A DNA stretch of 64,000 bases from UBA6049 sp965662345 (GTDB taxonomy: Bacteria; Bacteroidota; Bacteroidia; Flavobacteriales_G; Salibacteraceae): assembly GCA_965662345.1 (NCBI GenBank), contig CBFIHE010000013.1, positions 1 to 64,000 of the forward strand, in the 5' to 3' direction. Within the stretch, counting starts at the first letter, position 1; each line of letters opens with the position of its first letter. Position numbers and translations under genes: made by a program. A model generated the notes under the pieces. It saw only the letters and a list, made by a program, of their open reading frames with translations. It was not told where the DNA came from and searched no databases. Positions 33,811 to 44,277 of the stretch are shown one piece after another.

Positions 33811-34227
33811 ATGGAAAAGCTTATCAATATATTGCTGGTAGAAGACGATGAGGTTGACGTAATGAATGTCAAAAGAACCTTCAAAAAAAACCACATCACC
33901 AACCCATTAATCGTAAAGCATAATGGTGTTGAAGCTTTGGAAGCACTGAGAAACGATGAAGTTTCTTTTCCCTGCATTATACTTTTAGACTTAAATATGC
34001 CCAAGATGGGAGGCATAGAGTTTCTGAAAGAGGTAAGAGAAGACGAACGCCTCAAAAAGATCACTGTTTTTGTGATGACCACCTCTAACCAAGACAATGA
34101 TAAAGTTGATGCCTATAATTTAAACGTGGCAGGCTATATACTAAAACCACTTTCAATGGATCGTTTCGTTTCTGCTGTAGCTACCCTTCAAAGCTACTGG
34201 CAATTATGTGAATTTCCTGAATCTTAG
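33811..34227 (+). CDS. Stand-alone CheY/Rcp1-like receiver
   Basis: This protein of 138 residues starts at ATG 33811; a TTG at 33805 is also in frame. It contains the acidic pair EDDEVD, the phospho-accepting Asp60 (IILLDLNMP), MTTSN for the conserved Thr/Ser and the Lys in YILKPLS. It has no output domain, as in phytochrome-type Rcp1 regulators, and most likely receives phosphate from the neighbouring kinases. It lies 6 nt after the pseudo-kinase gene and 3 nt before the broken hybrid kinase. Confidence 0.9.
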   Translation: MEKLINILLVEDDEVDVMNVKRTFKKNHITNPLIVKHNGVEALEALRNDEVSFPCIILLDLNMPKMGGIEFLKEVREDERLKKITVFVMTTSNQDNDKVDAYNLNVAGYILKPLSMDRFVSAVATLQSYWQLCEFPES

Positions 34228-34462
34228 GCTATGTCACGACTCAGTATACTCATTACAGAAGACGATAAGGTTGATCTAATGGCCTACAAAAGGGCTATTG
34301 GTAAAACGCACTTTGTAGATACTGAAATAGACAGCGCTGGACGCTCCTATGGCCTTTGATTTATTAGAAAACAATAAGTACGATTGTGTTTTTCTAGCCT
34401 ATCAACTACCCGGGTAAAATGGATTAGAGTTACTTACTTCCATTCGAGACAAAGGGTTTAAC

Positions 34463-34783
34463 ATGCCCGTTACGGTAGTAACCTCGCAAGGTGATGAGCG
34501 TTTGGCTGTGGAAATGATGAAAGCGGGAGCTTTTGATTACTTTACGAAAAGTGAGATTAACGCAGAGTTAGTCAATAAGCTCCTACACAATGTAGTTCAG
34601 TTCAATCGCATTTCTGAGGAACGGAATGCAGCTGAAAAGCGCATTAAAGAACAAGAGCTGTTTATTAATAAAATAGTCTCTTTCTCTCCTAATATAATTC
34701 ACGTATTCGACCTGATTAATAGAAAAATCATCTTTATAATCACAACCTATTTAAGATGCTTGGCTACAAGCGTGGTGATCTAG
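34463..34783 (+). pseudogene. Fragment of the hybrid kinase: end of first receiver and start of PAS
   Basis: This open stretch carries VVTSQGDERLAVEMMKAGAFDYFTKSE, the Thr/Ser and Lys part of the first receiver. A coiled segment (RISEERNAAEKRIKEQELF) and a PAS start (FSPNIIHVFDLIN) follow. It ends in unrelated residues after the frame break at about 34735. Confidence 0.6.
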
Positions 34784-34792
34784 AAGATTCTT

Positions 34793-35608
34793 TTGAGCGT
34801 GCCTTTAATTCTATTATTCACCCCTGATGAGTATGGAGAATTCAAAAGCCTTTTAGAGCGCTTGCATCACCTAAAGGAAGATGATGTTGATGAAACAGAA
34901 CTGCGGCTAAAAGATGCTGAAGACAATTACAATTGGCTTTTTGCAAGAAATGTTTCTTTCAAGAGAGATGTGAACGGAATAACCACCCAAGTGCTAGGTA
35001 CAGCAATAAATATAACCACTAGAAAAAGAGCAGAAGAAGAGCTACTGATTGCAAAACAGCAGGCAGAACATGCTGCGCGTGCCAAATCTGAGTTCCTATC
35101 AAATATGAGTCATGAAATTCGTACACCCATGAATGCCATTATTGGGTTTAGCGACTTGTTATTATTACAGGCAGAACTCAAGGGCGAAGATTTAGACAAT
35201 TTAAAAGCCATAAAGAATTCTGCAGATAATCTATTGGTGATAATCAATGATATTTTAGATTTTAGCAAGATTGAAGCGGGTAAGCTCAGCTTTGAAAATA
35301 TCTCGTTCAACTTGGAAGAACGCTTGGAACACGTGCGTAAAACCACGGATTTTAAAGCTAAACAAAAAGGAGTCTATCTGAAAATTGATTTAGATGAGAA
35401 CATCCCTTCTAGTTTAATGGGTGATCCTTTTAGGCTGAATCAAATCTTAATCAACCTCATAGGAAATGCAATTAAATTCACCAAAAATGGTGGGGTTACT
35501 GTTCGTGTAACCCGAACAAACAAAGACCTTGAATCGATAGGCTTAAAGTTTGAAGTAGTTTATACTGGTATTGGAATACCTGAGGAGAAACAGGCTACTA
35601 TTTTTTGA
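34793..35608 (+). pseudogene. Fragment of the hybrid kinase: PAS end, HisKA and most of HATPase
   Basis: True homology starts at PDEYGEF (34825). The PAS C-terminal part (NYNWLFARNVSFKRD) leads to HisKA with SNMSHEIRTPMNAIIGFSD, whose phospho-accepting His is intact, and a HATPase N-box (LINLIGNAIKFTKNG). The G1 box reads VVYTGIGIP instead of the usual DTGIGIP. The stretch stops prematurely at 35606-35608 because of the T6 run. Confidence 0.65.
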
Positions 35609-36209
35609 GAGCTTCTCACAAGCCTACACAGATATTTCAAGAAATTATGGTGGAACTGGACTTGGATTAACCATTACCCGCAGATTGGTGGAACTGCAAG
35701 GGGGGAACTTAAACTTGGAGTCTGAAAAAGACAACGGTTCTAACTTCTATTTTGATCTTACCTTCAGCAAAGCCAAGGAAACAGATAAACCCAAAAAACC
35801 AAAATCTAATGAGCTTCCAGAAGAAGCGGTTACAGGGCTCAGAATTTTAGTTGCAGAGGATAACCCGGTGAACCAAATGCTTATCAAGCAGGTACTTTCT
35901 AAATGGAGTGTTGAGTTTACTATTTGTAATAACGGTAAAGAAGCTGTTGAACAAACAGAGCAAACTGAATACGATATATTGCTCATGGACTTACAAATGC
36001 CTGTAATGGATGGCATTACAGCAGCTCATGAAATTAGAAATGGGAATTCTATAAATAAAGACATTCCAATTGTAGCGTTAACAGCAGATGCATTTATAGA
36101 CACTCGGCAACGTGTTATAGATGAAGGTTTTAATGATTACCTAACCAAGCCGTTTAAGCGTGAAGAGCTACTTAACAAATTACTAGTGTGTACCCAACGC
36201 GTTAACTAG
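35571..36209 (+). pseudogene. Fragment of the hybrid kinase: HATPase end and C-terminal receiver
   Basis: After the frame break the sequence continues as ESFSQAYTDISRNYGGTGLGLTITRRL, the G2/ATP-lid region. A complete receiver then follows, with ILVAEDNPVNQM, phospho-Asp in ILLMDLQMPVMDG and YLTKPFKREEL. This receiver looks intact. Confidence 0.65.
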
Positions 36210-38073
36210 TATATTCAGATAGCTCCAGCCAACGCAGCTCTTGCTCATCCAGCCGTTCTGATACTTTCTCAAACCTTGCAGCCCATTTTGCTAATTGTTC
36301 ATGGTCTGCTTCTCCACTATTCATTAGGCCTGTAAGCTCTTGTTTTTCTTTTTCTAGCAATTCAATAGACTCTGAAAGGGAATTGAACTCTCTTTGCTCA
36401 TTGTAACTCAACTTCGTCTTCTCCTTGGGCTTAGCTTCTTTTGAAGCTATTGCCTTTTTAGGCTCTGCTTTTGAAGCTTTGCTCTCAATCAACTGTTGCT
36501 CATTCTCCCACTCGCGGTAGCGAGAATAGTTGCCAGGAAAATCTTTAAACTCTTTGTTCTTGCGGAAAACAAATACATGCTCCACTAATTTATCCATGAA
36601 AAACCGATCATGAGAAACTACAACCAAACAGCCCTTAAACCCCTTAAGGTATTCTTCCAACACATTAATGGTTAAAATATCTAAATCATTGGTGGGCTCA
36701 TCTAATATTAGAAAGTTTGGATTTCGCATGAGAACTGTAAGCAAGTATAGCCTGCGCTTTTCTCCACCACTTAGCTTCTCAACATGTACAAAATGCATGT
36801 GTGGAGGAAAGAGAAACAGCTCCAACATTTGTGCTGCTGTGCGCGTACCTCCTGAAGCACTAGGCACATTTTCAGCAATGTCTTTGAGTACCTCAATCAC
36901 ACGCTGTCCAGGTTTATAAGTAAGCCCCTCTTGAGAATAGTATCCAAAAACAACCGTATCTCCCAGTACAACCTTTCCAGTATCAGACTTTTCTCGCCCT
37001 GTCATAATCTTTACGAGGGTAGACTTTCCAGATCCATTCTCCCCCACTATTCCAATGCGGTCTATTCTAGTGAATTTGTAGCTAATACCTTTAAACAAAG
37101 AAACCTCACCATAACTCTTTCCTACATTGTGCAGCTCTAATACCTTAGAACCTAAGCGTTCCATTCCAGACTCAATAGTAAGCTCAGATTCTCGTTTTAC
37201 TCCTTTTACTGTTTTTTTGATATCTTTAAATGAGTCTATTCTAGCTTTACTCTTACCAGTTCGAGCTTTAGGTTGCCTCCTCATCCACTCCAACTCTTTC
37301 TTAAAAAGATTCTTCGCCTTATCTAGTGAAGCTGCATTGGCAGCGTGCCTATCAGCGCGTTTCTCTAGAAAGTACTCGTAATTTCCCTTGTACCTGAATA
37401 GCGTTCCGCCTTCCAATTCTAAGATTTCAGAACACACATTATTTAAAAAGTATCTGTCGTGTGTTACCATGAGCAGAGTAGTCTTGGCTGTACTCAGCTG
37501 CTCCTCTAACCACTCTACCATCCCTACATCTAAGTGGTTAGTTGGTTCATCCAGAATTATAAAATCAGGAGTATCAAGTAGCAAATGTGCCAATGCAAGG
37601 CGTTTAACTTGTCCACCAGATAATGAACCCACCTTTTGATCGAATCTATCGATTTTAAGTGTAGCTAGAATCTGTTTTGCTCGTGCTTCGTAGTCCCATC
37701 CCCCAAGTCGATCTAACCTATCTATTGCCTTCTGCATCGTTTCTACGTCTTCTCTTGCCACACTTAACTCATACTCTCTAAGTGCGTTCACCAGCGGGGT
37801 ATCTGCCTGAAAAAGTGTGTCTAAAACGGTGCTCTCAGCATCAAAATCAGGATCTTGAGCAAGGTAACCTATGCGCATTCCTTTACGATAAACTACTTCA
37901 CCTGAATCTGGAACGTCTTTACCTGCTAATATTTTAAGTAGTGAGGTCTTACCTGTTCCGTTGCCTGCTATAAGAGCAACCCTGCTTCCAACCTGAAGTC
38001 CAAAACTAATTTGATCAAACAGTACGCGTTCACCGTACCTTTTTGATACATTATCTACCGAAACGATGTTCAT
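36202..38073 (-). CDS. ABC-F family ATPase (Uup-like)
   Basis: This 623-residue protein has two ABC cassettes on one chain and no membrane helices. Walker A1 is GNGTGKTS (37-44), the first signature LSGGQVKRLALA and Walker B IILDEPTNHLD. The second cassette has GENGSGKS, LSGGEKRRLYLL and FLILDEPTNDLD. The inter-domain linker (WMRRQPKARTGKSKARIDSF) and a C-terminal coiled coil from about 545 (KLSYNEQREFNSLSESIELL) match Uup. ABC-F proteins act on stalled ribosomes. The stop overlaps the end of the hybrid kinase by 8 nt. Confidence 0.93.
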   Translation of the reverse strand: MNIVSVDNVSKRYGERVLFDQISFGLQVGSRVALIAGNGTGKTSLLKILAGKDVPDSGEVVYRKGMRIGYLAQDPDFDAESTVLDTLFQADTPLVNALREYELSVAREDVETMQKAIDRLDRLGGWDYEARAKQILATLKIDRFDQKVGSLSGGQVKRLALAHLLLDTPDFIILDEPTNHLDVGMVEWLEEQLSTAKTTLLMVTHDRYFLNNVCSEILELEGGTLFRYKGNYEYFLEKRADRHAANAASLDKAKNLFKKELEWMRRQPKARTGKSKARIDSFKDIKKTVKGVKRESELTIESGMERLGSKVLELHNVGKSYGEVSLFKGISYKFTRIDRIGIVGENGSGKSTLVKIMTGREKSDTGKVVLGDTVVFGYYSQEGLTYKPGQRVIEVLKDIAENVPSASGGTRTAAQMLELFLFPPHMHFVHVEKLSGGEKRRLYLLTVLMRNPNFLILDEPTNDLDILTINVLEEYLKGFKGCLVVVSHDRFFMDKLVEHVFVFRKNKEFKDFPGNYSRYREWENEQQLIESKASKAEPKKAIASKEAKPKEKTKLSYNEQREFNSLSESIELLEKEKQELTGLMNSGEADHEQLAKWAARFEKVSERLDEQELRWLELSEYTS

Positions 38074-38082
38074 TGTGCAATG

Positions 38083-38932
38083 CTAGCTAAAGTGATTGAT
38101 TATTTTACGTGCTCTTGACGTATATCCACTTCCAAAAAGCAATACGTGCACCAAAATAGGATATAGCTGTGCCATGAGCAATCCGTCTTTTGCACCAGTT
38201 TCAAACGGATAAACAGTTTCATACCCGTAATAAAACGCATCAGAAAAACCTCCAAACAACTGCGTCATGGCTACATCCATATATCTATGACCAAAATACA
38301 CGGCAGGATCTACTAACGCCATCTCACCTCCAACCATAGCCATAGTGTTGCCAGACCATAAATCCCCGTGTAGAGGAGATGGTTTCTCCAATGGAAAAAC
38401 CTCTGCCATTCTTAGCAAATCAGATTCTTTTATTTCTGTAAGCCTTCCCTTATGATGCGCTAGCTTGAGCATGGGTAGCAGTCGCTGATGCATGTAAAAC
38501 TGAGGCCAGGAGTCTGAAAACATATTATCTTGGCCAAGCGTTGCCAAAATGTTATCGTGCTCTAATCCAAAACGTTCACCATAATCTTTATGGAATTCTG
38601 CCAACTGTCTTCCTGCGATTTCATATTCATGCTCAGATAGGCCTGAGGTGCTACTCTTCCACTCTAGCGCTAAATATTGATGGTTTTGAGATACTCCAAA
38701 ATCAATAACCTCAGGAACAGTAAAAGAAGAATGCTTTTGTAAAAACTTGAGTCCAAATGCTTCCTTTTCAAATAATCCTGGAAAAGCCTTTACATCATTA
38801 ATCTTCACCACATTTAAACCTTAAGTTGAATGCATCATTGATATCTCCGCCTGAAACCCTATTAAAACCAAGCGATGAGTAAGCAGTAAAATTCTTATTT
38901 AAAATATGATCAAAAGTTGCATTTTCACTCAT
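38083..38932 (-). CDS. Fructosamine-kinase-like (FN3K) protein, frameshifted near its N-terminus
   Basis: Residues from a GTG near 38811 to the end (242 aa) show aminoglycoside-kinase-like motifs: FEKEAFGL, the catalytic PLHGDLWSGNT and the Mg-binding MALVDPAVYFGHRYMDVAMT. The family is usually about 285 residues, and the missing N-terminus is found in another frame: ATG at 38932 begins MSENATFDHIL and runs through RVSGGDINDAFNLRF. One surplus base in the AAA run near 38815 would join them to 282 residues (850 nt minus one base). The family phosphorylates ketoamine adducts on proteins. It is divergent from the gpx gene. Confidence 0.8.
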
Positions 38933-38981
38933 GAAAAACCTTTCTATACTCTAGGTGTTCTCTTACTAAAACCAATATAAA

Positions 38982-39521
38982 ATGAAACTTTTAATATCAC
39001 TTTTTACAATAATTCTTATGACAATGGCTACTTCATCAGATTCTGTTTATCAATTCAATGTTAAGACAATAGAAGGAGATGAAATTAGTCTTAAGGAATA
39101 CGAAGGCAAGGTACTGCTGCTTGTTAACACTGCGAGTAAATGTGGCTATACACCACAATACACAGAACTAGAAAAACTGTACAACACTTACAAAGATCAA
39201 GGATTGGTAGTTATTGGCTTCCCTGCTAACAACTTCATGGGGCAGGAACCTGGAAGCAACGAAGAAATTAAAACTTTTTGTGAGAAAAACTACGGTGTTT
39301 CATTTCCAATGATGAGCAAAATTTCTGTTAAAGGATCTGACATACATCCACTGTATGACTTCCTAACTGATGAAGCAAAGAATGGCGCAGTGAGCGGAAA
39401 TGTGAAGTGGAACTTCCAAAAATACCTAATAGGAAAAGATGGGAAAGTGGTTAAAAAATTCAGCCCAGGTGATAATCCAATGAGCGAAGAGATAACAGCA
39501 GCTGTTAAAGCATTACTATAG
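38982..39521 (+). CDS. Glutathione/thioredoxin peroxidase family protein
   Basis: This 179-residue protein has a signal peptide or membrane anchor (MKLLISLFTIILMTMAT), so it is probably exported. The active Cys lies in VNTASKCGYTPQY (a Cys, not selenocysteine, enzyme). The Gln/Trp partners are FPANNFMGQEPGS and KWNFQKYLIGKDG. It reduces peroxides, probably with thioredoxin as donor in this group. A terminator follows at 39543. Confidence 0.9.
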   Translation: MKLLISLFTIILMTMATSSDSVYQFNVKTIEGDEISLKEYEGKVLLLVNTASKCGYTPQYTELEKLYNTYKDQGLVVIGFPANNFMGQEPGSNEEIKTFCEKNYGVSFPMMSKISVKGSDIHPLYDFLTDEAKNGAVSGNVKWNFQKYLIGKDGKVVKKFSPGDNPMSEEITAAVKALL

Positions 39522-39542
39522 TTTCACGTACAATGAATCTTT

Positions 39543-39575
39543 AAAAGCCGCTAGAGAGAACCTAGCGGCTTTTTT
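39543..39575 (+). terminator. Intrinsic terminator after the peroxidase gene
   Basis: AAAAGCCGCTAG (39543-39554) pairs perfectly with CTAGCGGCTTTT (39562-39573) around a 7-nt loop, followed by more T. Confidence 0.9.
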
Positions 39576-39665
39576 GTAGTCAAGAATATATTGATGGAGA
39601 TTTAATACTGATAATGCTGAAACTTTGTATCTTTCAGAACCTTACTATGAAATCCCTTTTAGAAG

Positions 39666-40706
39666 ATGCACTCAGTTATTTTCTCCTTTATTACAACCGT
39701 AGCTCTTTTGTTTTGGGCTCCTTCGTTCTTGAAGGCTCAAGAAATAGAAGAATCATTAGATATATTGGTTGACGCCTACGAAGGTAAAAGCCGTGTGAAA
39801 AACGTAGATTACACCCTAACGCTAAACCAAAAGGAAGTAATAAAACTAACTAGCAAAAAGGGCTCCTTCAACTTTGTAATTAAGCCTAATGATGGGGTAT
39901 ATGAGCTGCAAATGGAAAAGGAAGGTTACCTTACCAAACGCATAATTTTTGATTCTTATGCCTACCCTTTTAATAATGCTTACGAGCTACAGGAAATTAT
40001 AATTGAATTTATACCCGTTGGCGCCAAGCTTAACGAAGCTGTGTATGCGGGTACCATGAAATACGACCCTGTTGCCAATGCTTTTAGGGTTTCAAAATCT
40101 GATACAATTAAAGCTCGTTTGAGCGAAGAAGTGAAGAGCAACTCTAATAAACTCAACGATATTTATGACAAGGCTGTTTACAATGGTAATGGATTGCGAC
40201 AAATTGAAGAATTCGAGTATGCAAAAGGTTACTTTGAAATAGCACTTTTAGCCAGGCCCAATGATGACTATGCACGTTCTCAATTAGCATTAGTTGATAG
40301 CTTAGCAAAAGTAGAGCAGAGTAAACCTAAGCCAATACTTATCGCAAAAGCAGAAGTGCCAGCTCAAGAGGCACAGGAGCCTAGTTCAACTGGAAGTGAA
40401 GAACAAAAACAGATTCAAAAGTCTACCTCAAAAACCATTCAGCCAGCACTTACCAAAACAACAACAGCACCTGCAGGGAATTATTTTTCTGTGCAGCTTG
40501 GAGCTTTTGTAGATTGGTTTAATGAAGATGTCTTCAAAGACGTTCCTGATTTCATTGTAGCCCAAGGTGCAGATTACAAAAGATGTTTATCTGGTAAATT
40601 CTCTACCCGAGAAGAAGCTAAAGCCCGTATGGCTGAAATGAAGGAAAATGGCTTCAAAGATGCTTTTGTAGTAACGATGAAAGAAAACGAACGAATCGGT
40701 TTTTAA
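39666..40706 (+). CDS. Exported protein with C-terminal SPOR-like domain
   Basis: This 346-residue protein has a signal peptide (ends FLKAQ). It contains a beta-sandwich region of about residues 40-120 (carboxypeptidase-like, with GSFNFVIKPNDGVYELQMEKEGY), a helical TPR-like stretch near 150-215 (EEFEYAKGYFEIALLARPNDDYA) and a Pro/Gln/Thr-rich linker. The C-terminal domain, YFSVQLGAFVDWFNEDVF to CLSGKFSTREEAKARM, resembles a SPOR domain, which binds peptidoglycan. The function is not known; it is probably tethered between outer membrane and wall. Confidence 0.65.
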   Translation: MHSVIFSFITTVALLFWAPSFLKAQEIEESLDILVDAYEGKSRVKNVDYTLTLNQKEVIKLTSKKGSFNFVIKPNDGVYELQMEKEGYLTKRIIFDSYAYPFNNAYELQEIIIEFIPVGAKLNEAVYAGTMKYDPVANAFRVSKSDTIKARLSEEVKSNSNKLNDIYDKAVYNGNGLRQIEEFEYAKGYFEIALLARPNDDYARSQLALVDSLAKVEQSKPKPILIAKAEVPAQEAQEPSSTGSEEQKQIQKSTSKTIQPALTKTTTAPAGNYFSVQLGAFVDWFNEDVFKDVPDFIVAQGADYKRCLSGKFSTREEAKARMAEMKENGFKDAFVVTMKENERIGF

Positions 40707-40730
40707 GCAAAAGACATATCTATAAAAACA

Positions 40731-40764
40731 AAAAAGCTCGGTACTAATCTTCCCGAGCTTTTTT
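40731..40764. terminator. Intrinsic terminator after the SPOR-like gene
   Basis: AAAAAGCTCGG (40731-40741) pairs with CCGAGCTTTTT (40752-40762), with flanking A and T runs on both sides. It can act on both strands and may also stop transcription of the lamin-tail gene from the right. Confidence 0.85.
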
Positions 40765-40891
40765 GCCTTAAACCTTCTACCCCTTTTTGGTATGATACAA
40801 AGATGGGGTAAGATTCTCTCTAATCCGTTCATTTATTGGTACCTAAGTAATAAGATGCACGAAAAAGGGTGTGAATGACATCTACCCCGAC

Positions 40892-42496
40892 TTAGAACTT
40901 CAATTTCTCGGTTTTTGTAACCCCGTTTTCCCGCACTACTTGTAGAATATGCAGTCCCTCTTTAGGTGCCGATGTGCTATAATTCGTACTTCCTATGCTT
41001 CCAGACTGTACCACTCTACCTGATACATCATACAATGTGTACCTTTTTAGGTGATCAGAAGATTGTAATCTCAGCTCTCCATTCACCACAAAAGCTGTGA
41101 AATAGAATTCATTATTCTCCTCTACTCCTACGGTTATACCACCTGGTACATCTACACCACCACCTGAAGGTTCATTCACAGAATACTGCACCACCAGTGC
41201 AAAGCGATTCTTGATGGTGCCAATGGTATCTACTTCAAACGTGTAGGATAAATCGGCTATGGCTATGAGCGTATCTTCTTGCTTGTCTTCGACCCATGCG
41301 GAGTATTTATCCAGCCAGTTGTCTAATGAGTCTAACCTGATGCTGTGGCTTCCTGTAATCCATGCGTCTATACCCAATGAGATTTCTTTGCGTTCTTCTA
41401 GGTTCAAGTATGGCAATGCTTGTATAGCTAGCTCTTCTGTGCCTAACTCGCTGTAAAACGCTAAGCGTGGATGAGCTTTGAACTTTCTACCATCTAACCC
41501 TATATCAAAGCTTGGTGTAGCCTCTGGCATAAGGGCTACCAATATCTGATTGAAATCATTGCTGTCGTTACTCAGGCTAAGCCACAACCGTTGCCTTGTC
41601 TCTTGTGATCTATTCTTAAAGAACTGCGTGTTGTTCCCAGATCTGCGTTGGGCGTTCTCAAAAGTGATGGTTGGTTTAGATTGGTTGGCTTCTACAAAAA
41701 AGCCTTGGCAACTTTGTATGTATACATCTGGTATAGCTCCCCCAGATGAGGCCGCTGTACCTCCCGCATTGGTTCTAGTGGCGTAATCATTCGTGGTATT
41801 GCTACCACCAGATTCTTGGGTATTATGATTCCAAAACCACAAGGTTCCTGATGTCTTTGGTGTGTTGTGTGTTATAAAGTCACTCACCAACACGGCACTT
41901 GGGTATGGGTTACCTACCAAGATATTCTCTGTATTACCTGCAGAAGTGGCTAGGGTAATGGTTCCGTTGTGGGCATCGCCTCCAAAGGTTCTGTTCTCAG
42001 CAGTTCCAGAAATATTTATGGTTCCAGTAGTGATATATCCTTTACCTGCTGTCATGGTTGCACCAGCGGCTTGTGTTGCCCATGCCTGTATTGCATCGTT
42101 CCACATGTAAAAATCTGCAGTGTTTGAGGCCGTAAACACACCTCCCATGGTTGCACAACTTACAGGTGATGACCAATATTGGTAACGGGTAACGTTTGCC
42201 AAAGTGCCTGTATTGCGTGTGATGTTGTAGGTGCCAGTGCCGCTATTGTTATCTGCTGTTGCTGTTTGCACCAAAGAAGCCGAATTGGCTAAATTAATTG
42301 TTCCATTATTAATAACATCGCCATTAATGGTTAAAGAATGACCCGCTTCAATATCTACTATTCCTCCTGATAAGACCTCAATCTCATCTAGAGCAACATC
42401 TGAAGTAATATCTGCTATGCCTGTGGAAACCACTGCCCTAAGTGCTCCTGTGCCTGAACTTAGTGTGCCTCCGCGCCATTCACTATTGAATGCCAT
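40892..42496 (-). pseudogene. Lamin-tail T9SS gene, C-terminal fragment
   Basis: 534 open residues contain beta-rich repeats (GGTLSSGTGALRAV, then HSLTINGDVINNGTINL), a large carbohydrate-binding-like segment and the end ELRLQSSDHLKRYTLYDV with GLHILQVVRENG, the T9SS sorting domain. It starts after the frame break at about 42543. Confidence 0.65.
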
Positions 42497-42527
42497 ATCT
42501 GCAATTACAGTTGAGCTATCGCTAGCC

Positions 42528-43325
42528 TCAATAGCACCGGGGTTTATTAGGATCTAAATCACTTGTTCTAACCCAATTTCCCTTTGAATATTGATAATCT
42601 CTTCTCTGGCCTTTAGTAGCTCCTAAGTCATCAATGATGACTCCATCATTCGTATTGGGAAGCCCCCCACAGCGTATGATCCAACGCCTTCCTTCATTAT
42701 TAAAATCACATTCGTTACCAGAGTTTAGAAAATTAACGCTTGTAGCGTTCATAGGCCCATAACTGCTTTCAAAGTCTGCTCTAGAGGTGTTTTTTGAAAT
42801 CACATAAAAACCATTCGCAGGTATAGTTCTATCCCCGCTACCTTCTGAATCTAAATCGAATACCAAGTCTGCCACTCCTGCATTATATGCCCGAATAACT
42901 TTACAAGTGTTTAGACTTAAATTAGAGGCTGTTAAGTTATAGAGCTCTAAATAAGTGAAAGACCCCGTATTCCCATCGGTTACTTCTGATATAATAAAAT
43001 CACCTACAGAAGGCACAACACCTGTATTTTCATCATTTTCTATACCAGATGAAAAGGTACTATTCAAACGAGTAAAAACCTTAACAAAATAAGTTGTGCC
43101 TGGTGTGAGTCCAGTAAGGGTAAAGTTTGTTCCGCTACCATCATAAACCAGTGTTGAACCATCTGACAGAGTTGGATTTGAACCATCTGAAAAATCAGAA
43201 GAGTTTATGGTGTACGTTCCACTTGGAACACCGCTAATAGTGCTTGTTTTAACGGCAACTAAAAAGTCTGTGAAGCATATTGGAGCATCCCTGTTCACAG
43301 TTATTTGGGCACCTGCAGGCCTCAA
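42528..43325 (-). pseudogene. Lamin-tail T9SS gene, middle fragment
   Basis: 265 open residues carry a fibronectin-like repeat (FTLTGLTPGTTYFVKVFTRLN) and the lamin-tail domain (YLELYNLTASNLSLNTCKV, then NGFYVISKNTSRADFESSYG). It ends artificially at CCGGTGCTATTGA after the A-run at about 42543. Confidence 0.65.
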
Positions 43326-43364
43326 TAATAGATTGCTATTGTTTGCTACATTCGTAACAATGGT

Positions 43365-43739
43365 TTATGAACCTACCTCTTCTGTGCTGTAAGCCGTTGG
43401 GCTACCACTGGTATTAAAAATTGCATAATGATACGTGCTTCCTGGATTTAATCCAGTTATTGTCATATTGGAAGCATCACCTTTGTAAACACAAAAAGCA
43501 CTGGCGTCATTTTCGTAAGCAGTTCCGCTACCAAATGCACTGTTAGCAGTGTAAGAGGTTAAAGCATTTGAAGGTGAACCAATGGTAATGGCAGATGAAA
43601 GCTTTGCGAATACCAATACTTCATTATCGGCAGCGGTATAACTTAGTGGTAAACCCCATGAAAGATTTAATTCTCCATTTGCACATGATGTAGTTTGCAC
43701 ATTTGAAACAGGGTCTGCCACAAACCCTGTGTAGCCCAT
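43365..43739 (-). pseudogene. Lamin-tail T9SS gene, first fibronectin-like fragment
   Basis: 124 open residues form one fibronectin-like repeat (ELNLSWGLPLSYTAADNEVLV, then MTITGLNPGSTYHYAIFNT). It is bounded by nonsense codons: TGA at 43749-43751 upstream and TAA at 43365-43367 downstream. Confidence 0.6.
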
Positions 43740-44277
43740 GACATTATCTCAATAGTGAATCTCAAAAGCTCCATTCTCTAGCACTGAAGTTACACGAATA
43801 CGAATGTTAGTCACAGGACCTCCTGTTATGAGAGTGGAAGCTGTAGTTGCCGTAATATCATCAACTAATTCACCATTATTATCAAACTGTATCCAATTAC
43901 CTGCTCCATTTAAGTCGTATTCAAAACGAAGGGTATCATGGTTAGCTTCTAATGTTCATCCATTAGCTGGTACATCCACAGTTAGCAGGTATAAGGTGAA
44001 TGCGCCACCCGATGTAATTGGGGATAGCCATGTACTCACTCCATCTTGATTCCTTGAGCCAAACATTTCACTGCCAGCATTATTTCGTACCCTAAGATAT
44101 TTCCGTGTTGGGTCTGAAGAAAAATTGGAGTTATTGTTAGTATCTATGGTCCAAGTAACACCTGAGGTATCTGTGGTTAAGCCATCAATGCCTTTACCGT
44201 TTCGACCTGTAAAATATTCTTGGTAAATTATTGTTTGGCTATTTGCAGCAAAGACTAAAAGTAAAAGGGAGAAGAAG

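Larger units (their letters stand above)
34231..36209 (+). pseudogene. Broken hybrid kinase REC-PAS-HisKA-HATPase-REC
   Basis: One continuous protein can be followed only by switching frame several times. Its order is receiver (34231-34600), PAS (near 34660-35020), HisKA with HEIRTPMN, HATPase and a C-terminal receiver (ILVAEDNPVNQML to YLTKPFK). Breaks occur at GG 34339-34340, an in-frame TAA at 34415-34417, TTT 34733-34735, CCCC 34821-34824 and T6 35601-35606. Each fits a +/-1 change in a homopolymer run. The first receiver also has Ala where Asp is expected (codon 34397-34399), and the G1 box Asp is Tyr (35561-35563). It is either a real pseudogene or low-quality sequence. The last bases overlap the convergent ABC-F gene by 8 nt. 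Confidence 0.8.

Noticed and set aside
36202..38073. Possibility that the ABC-F gene is a membrane ABC exporter
   Set aside because: There are two ATPase cassettes, a linker and a C-terminal coiled coil but no membrane segments.
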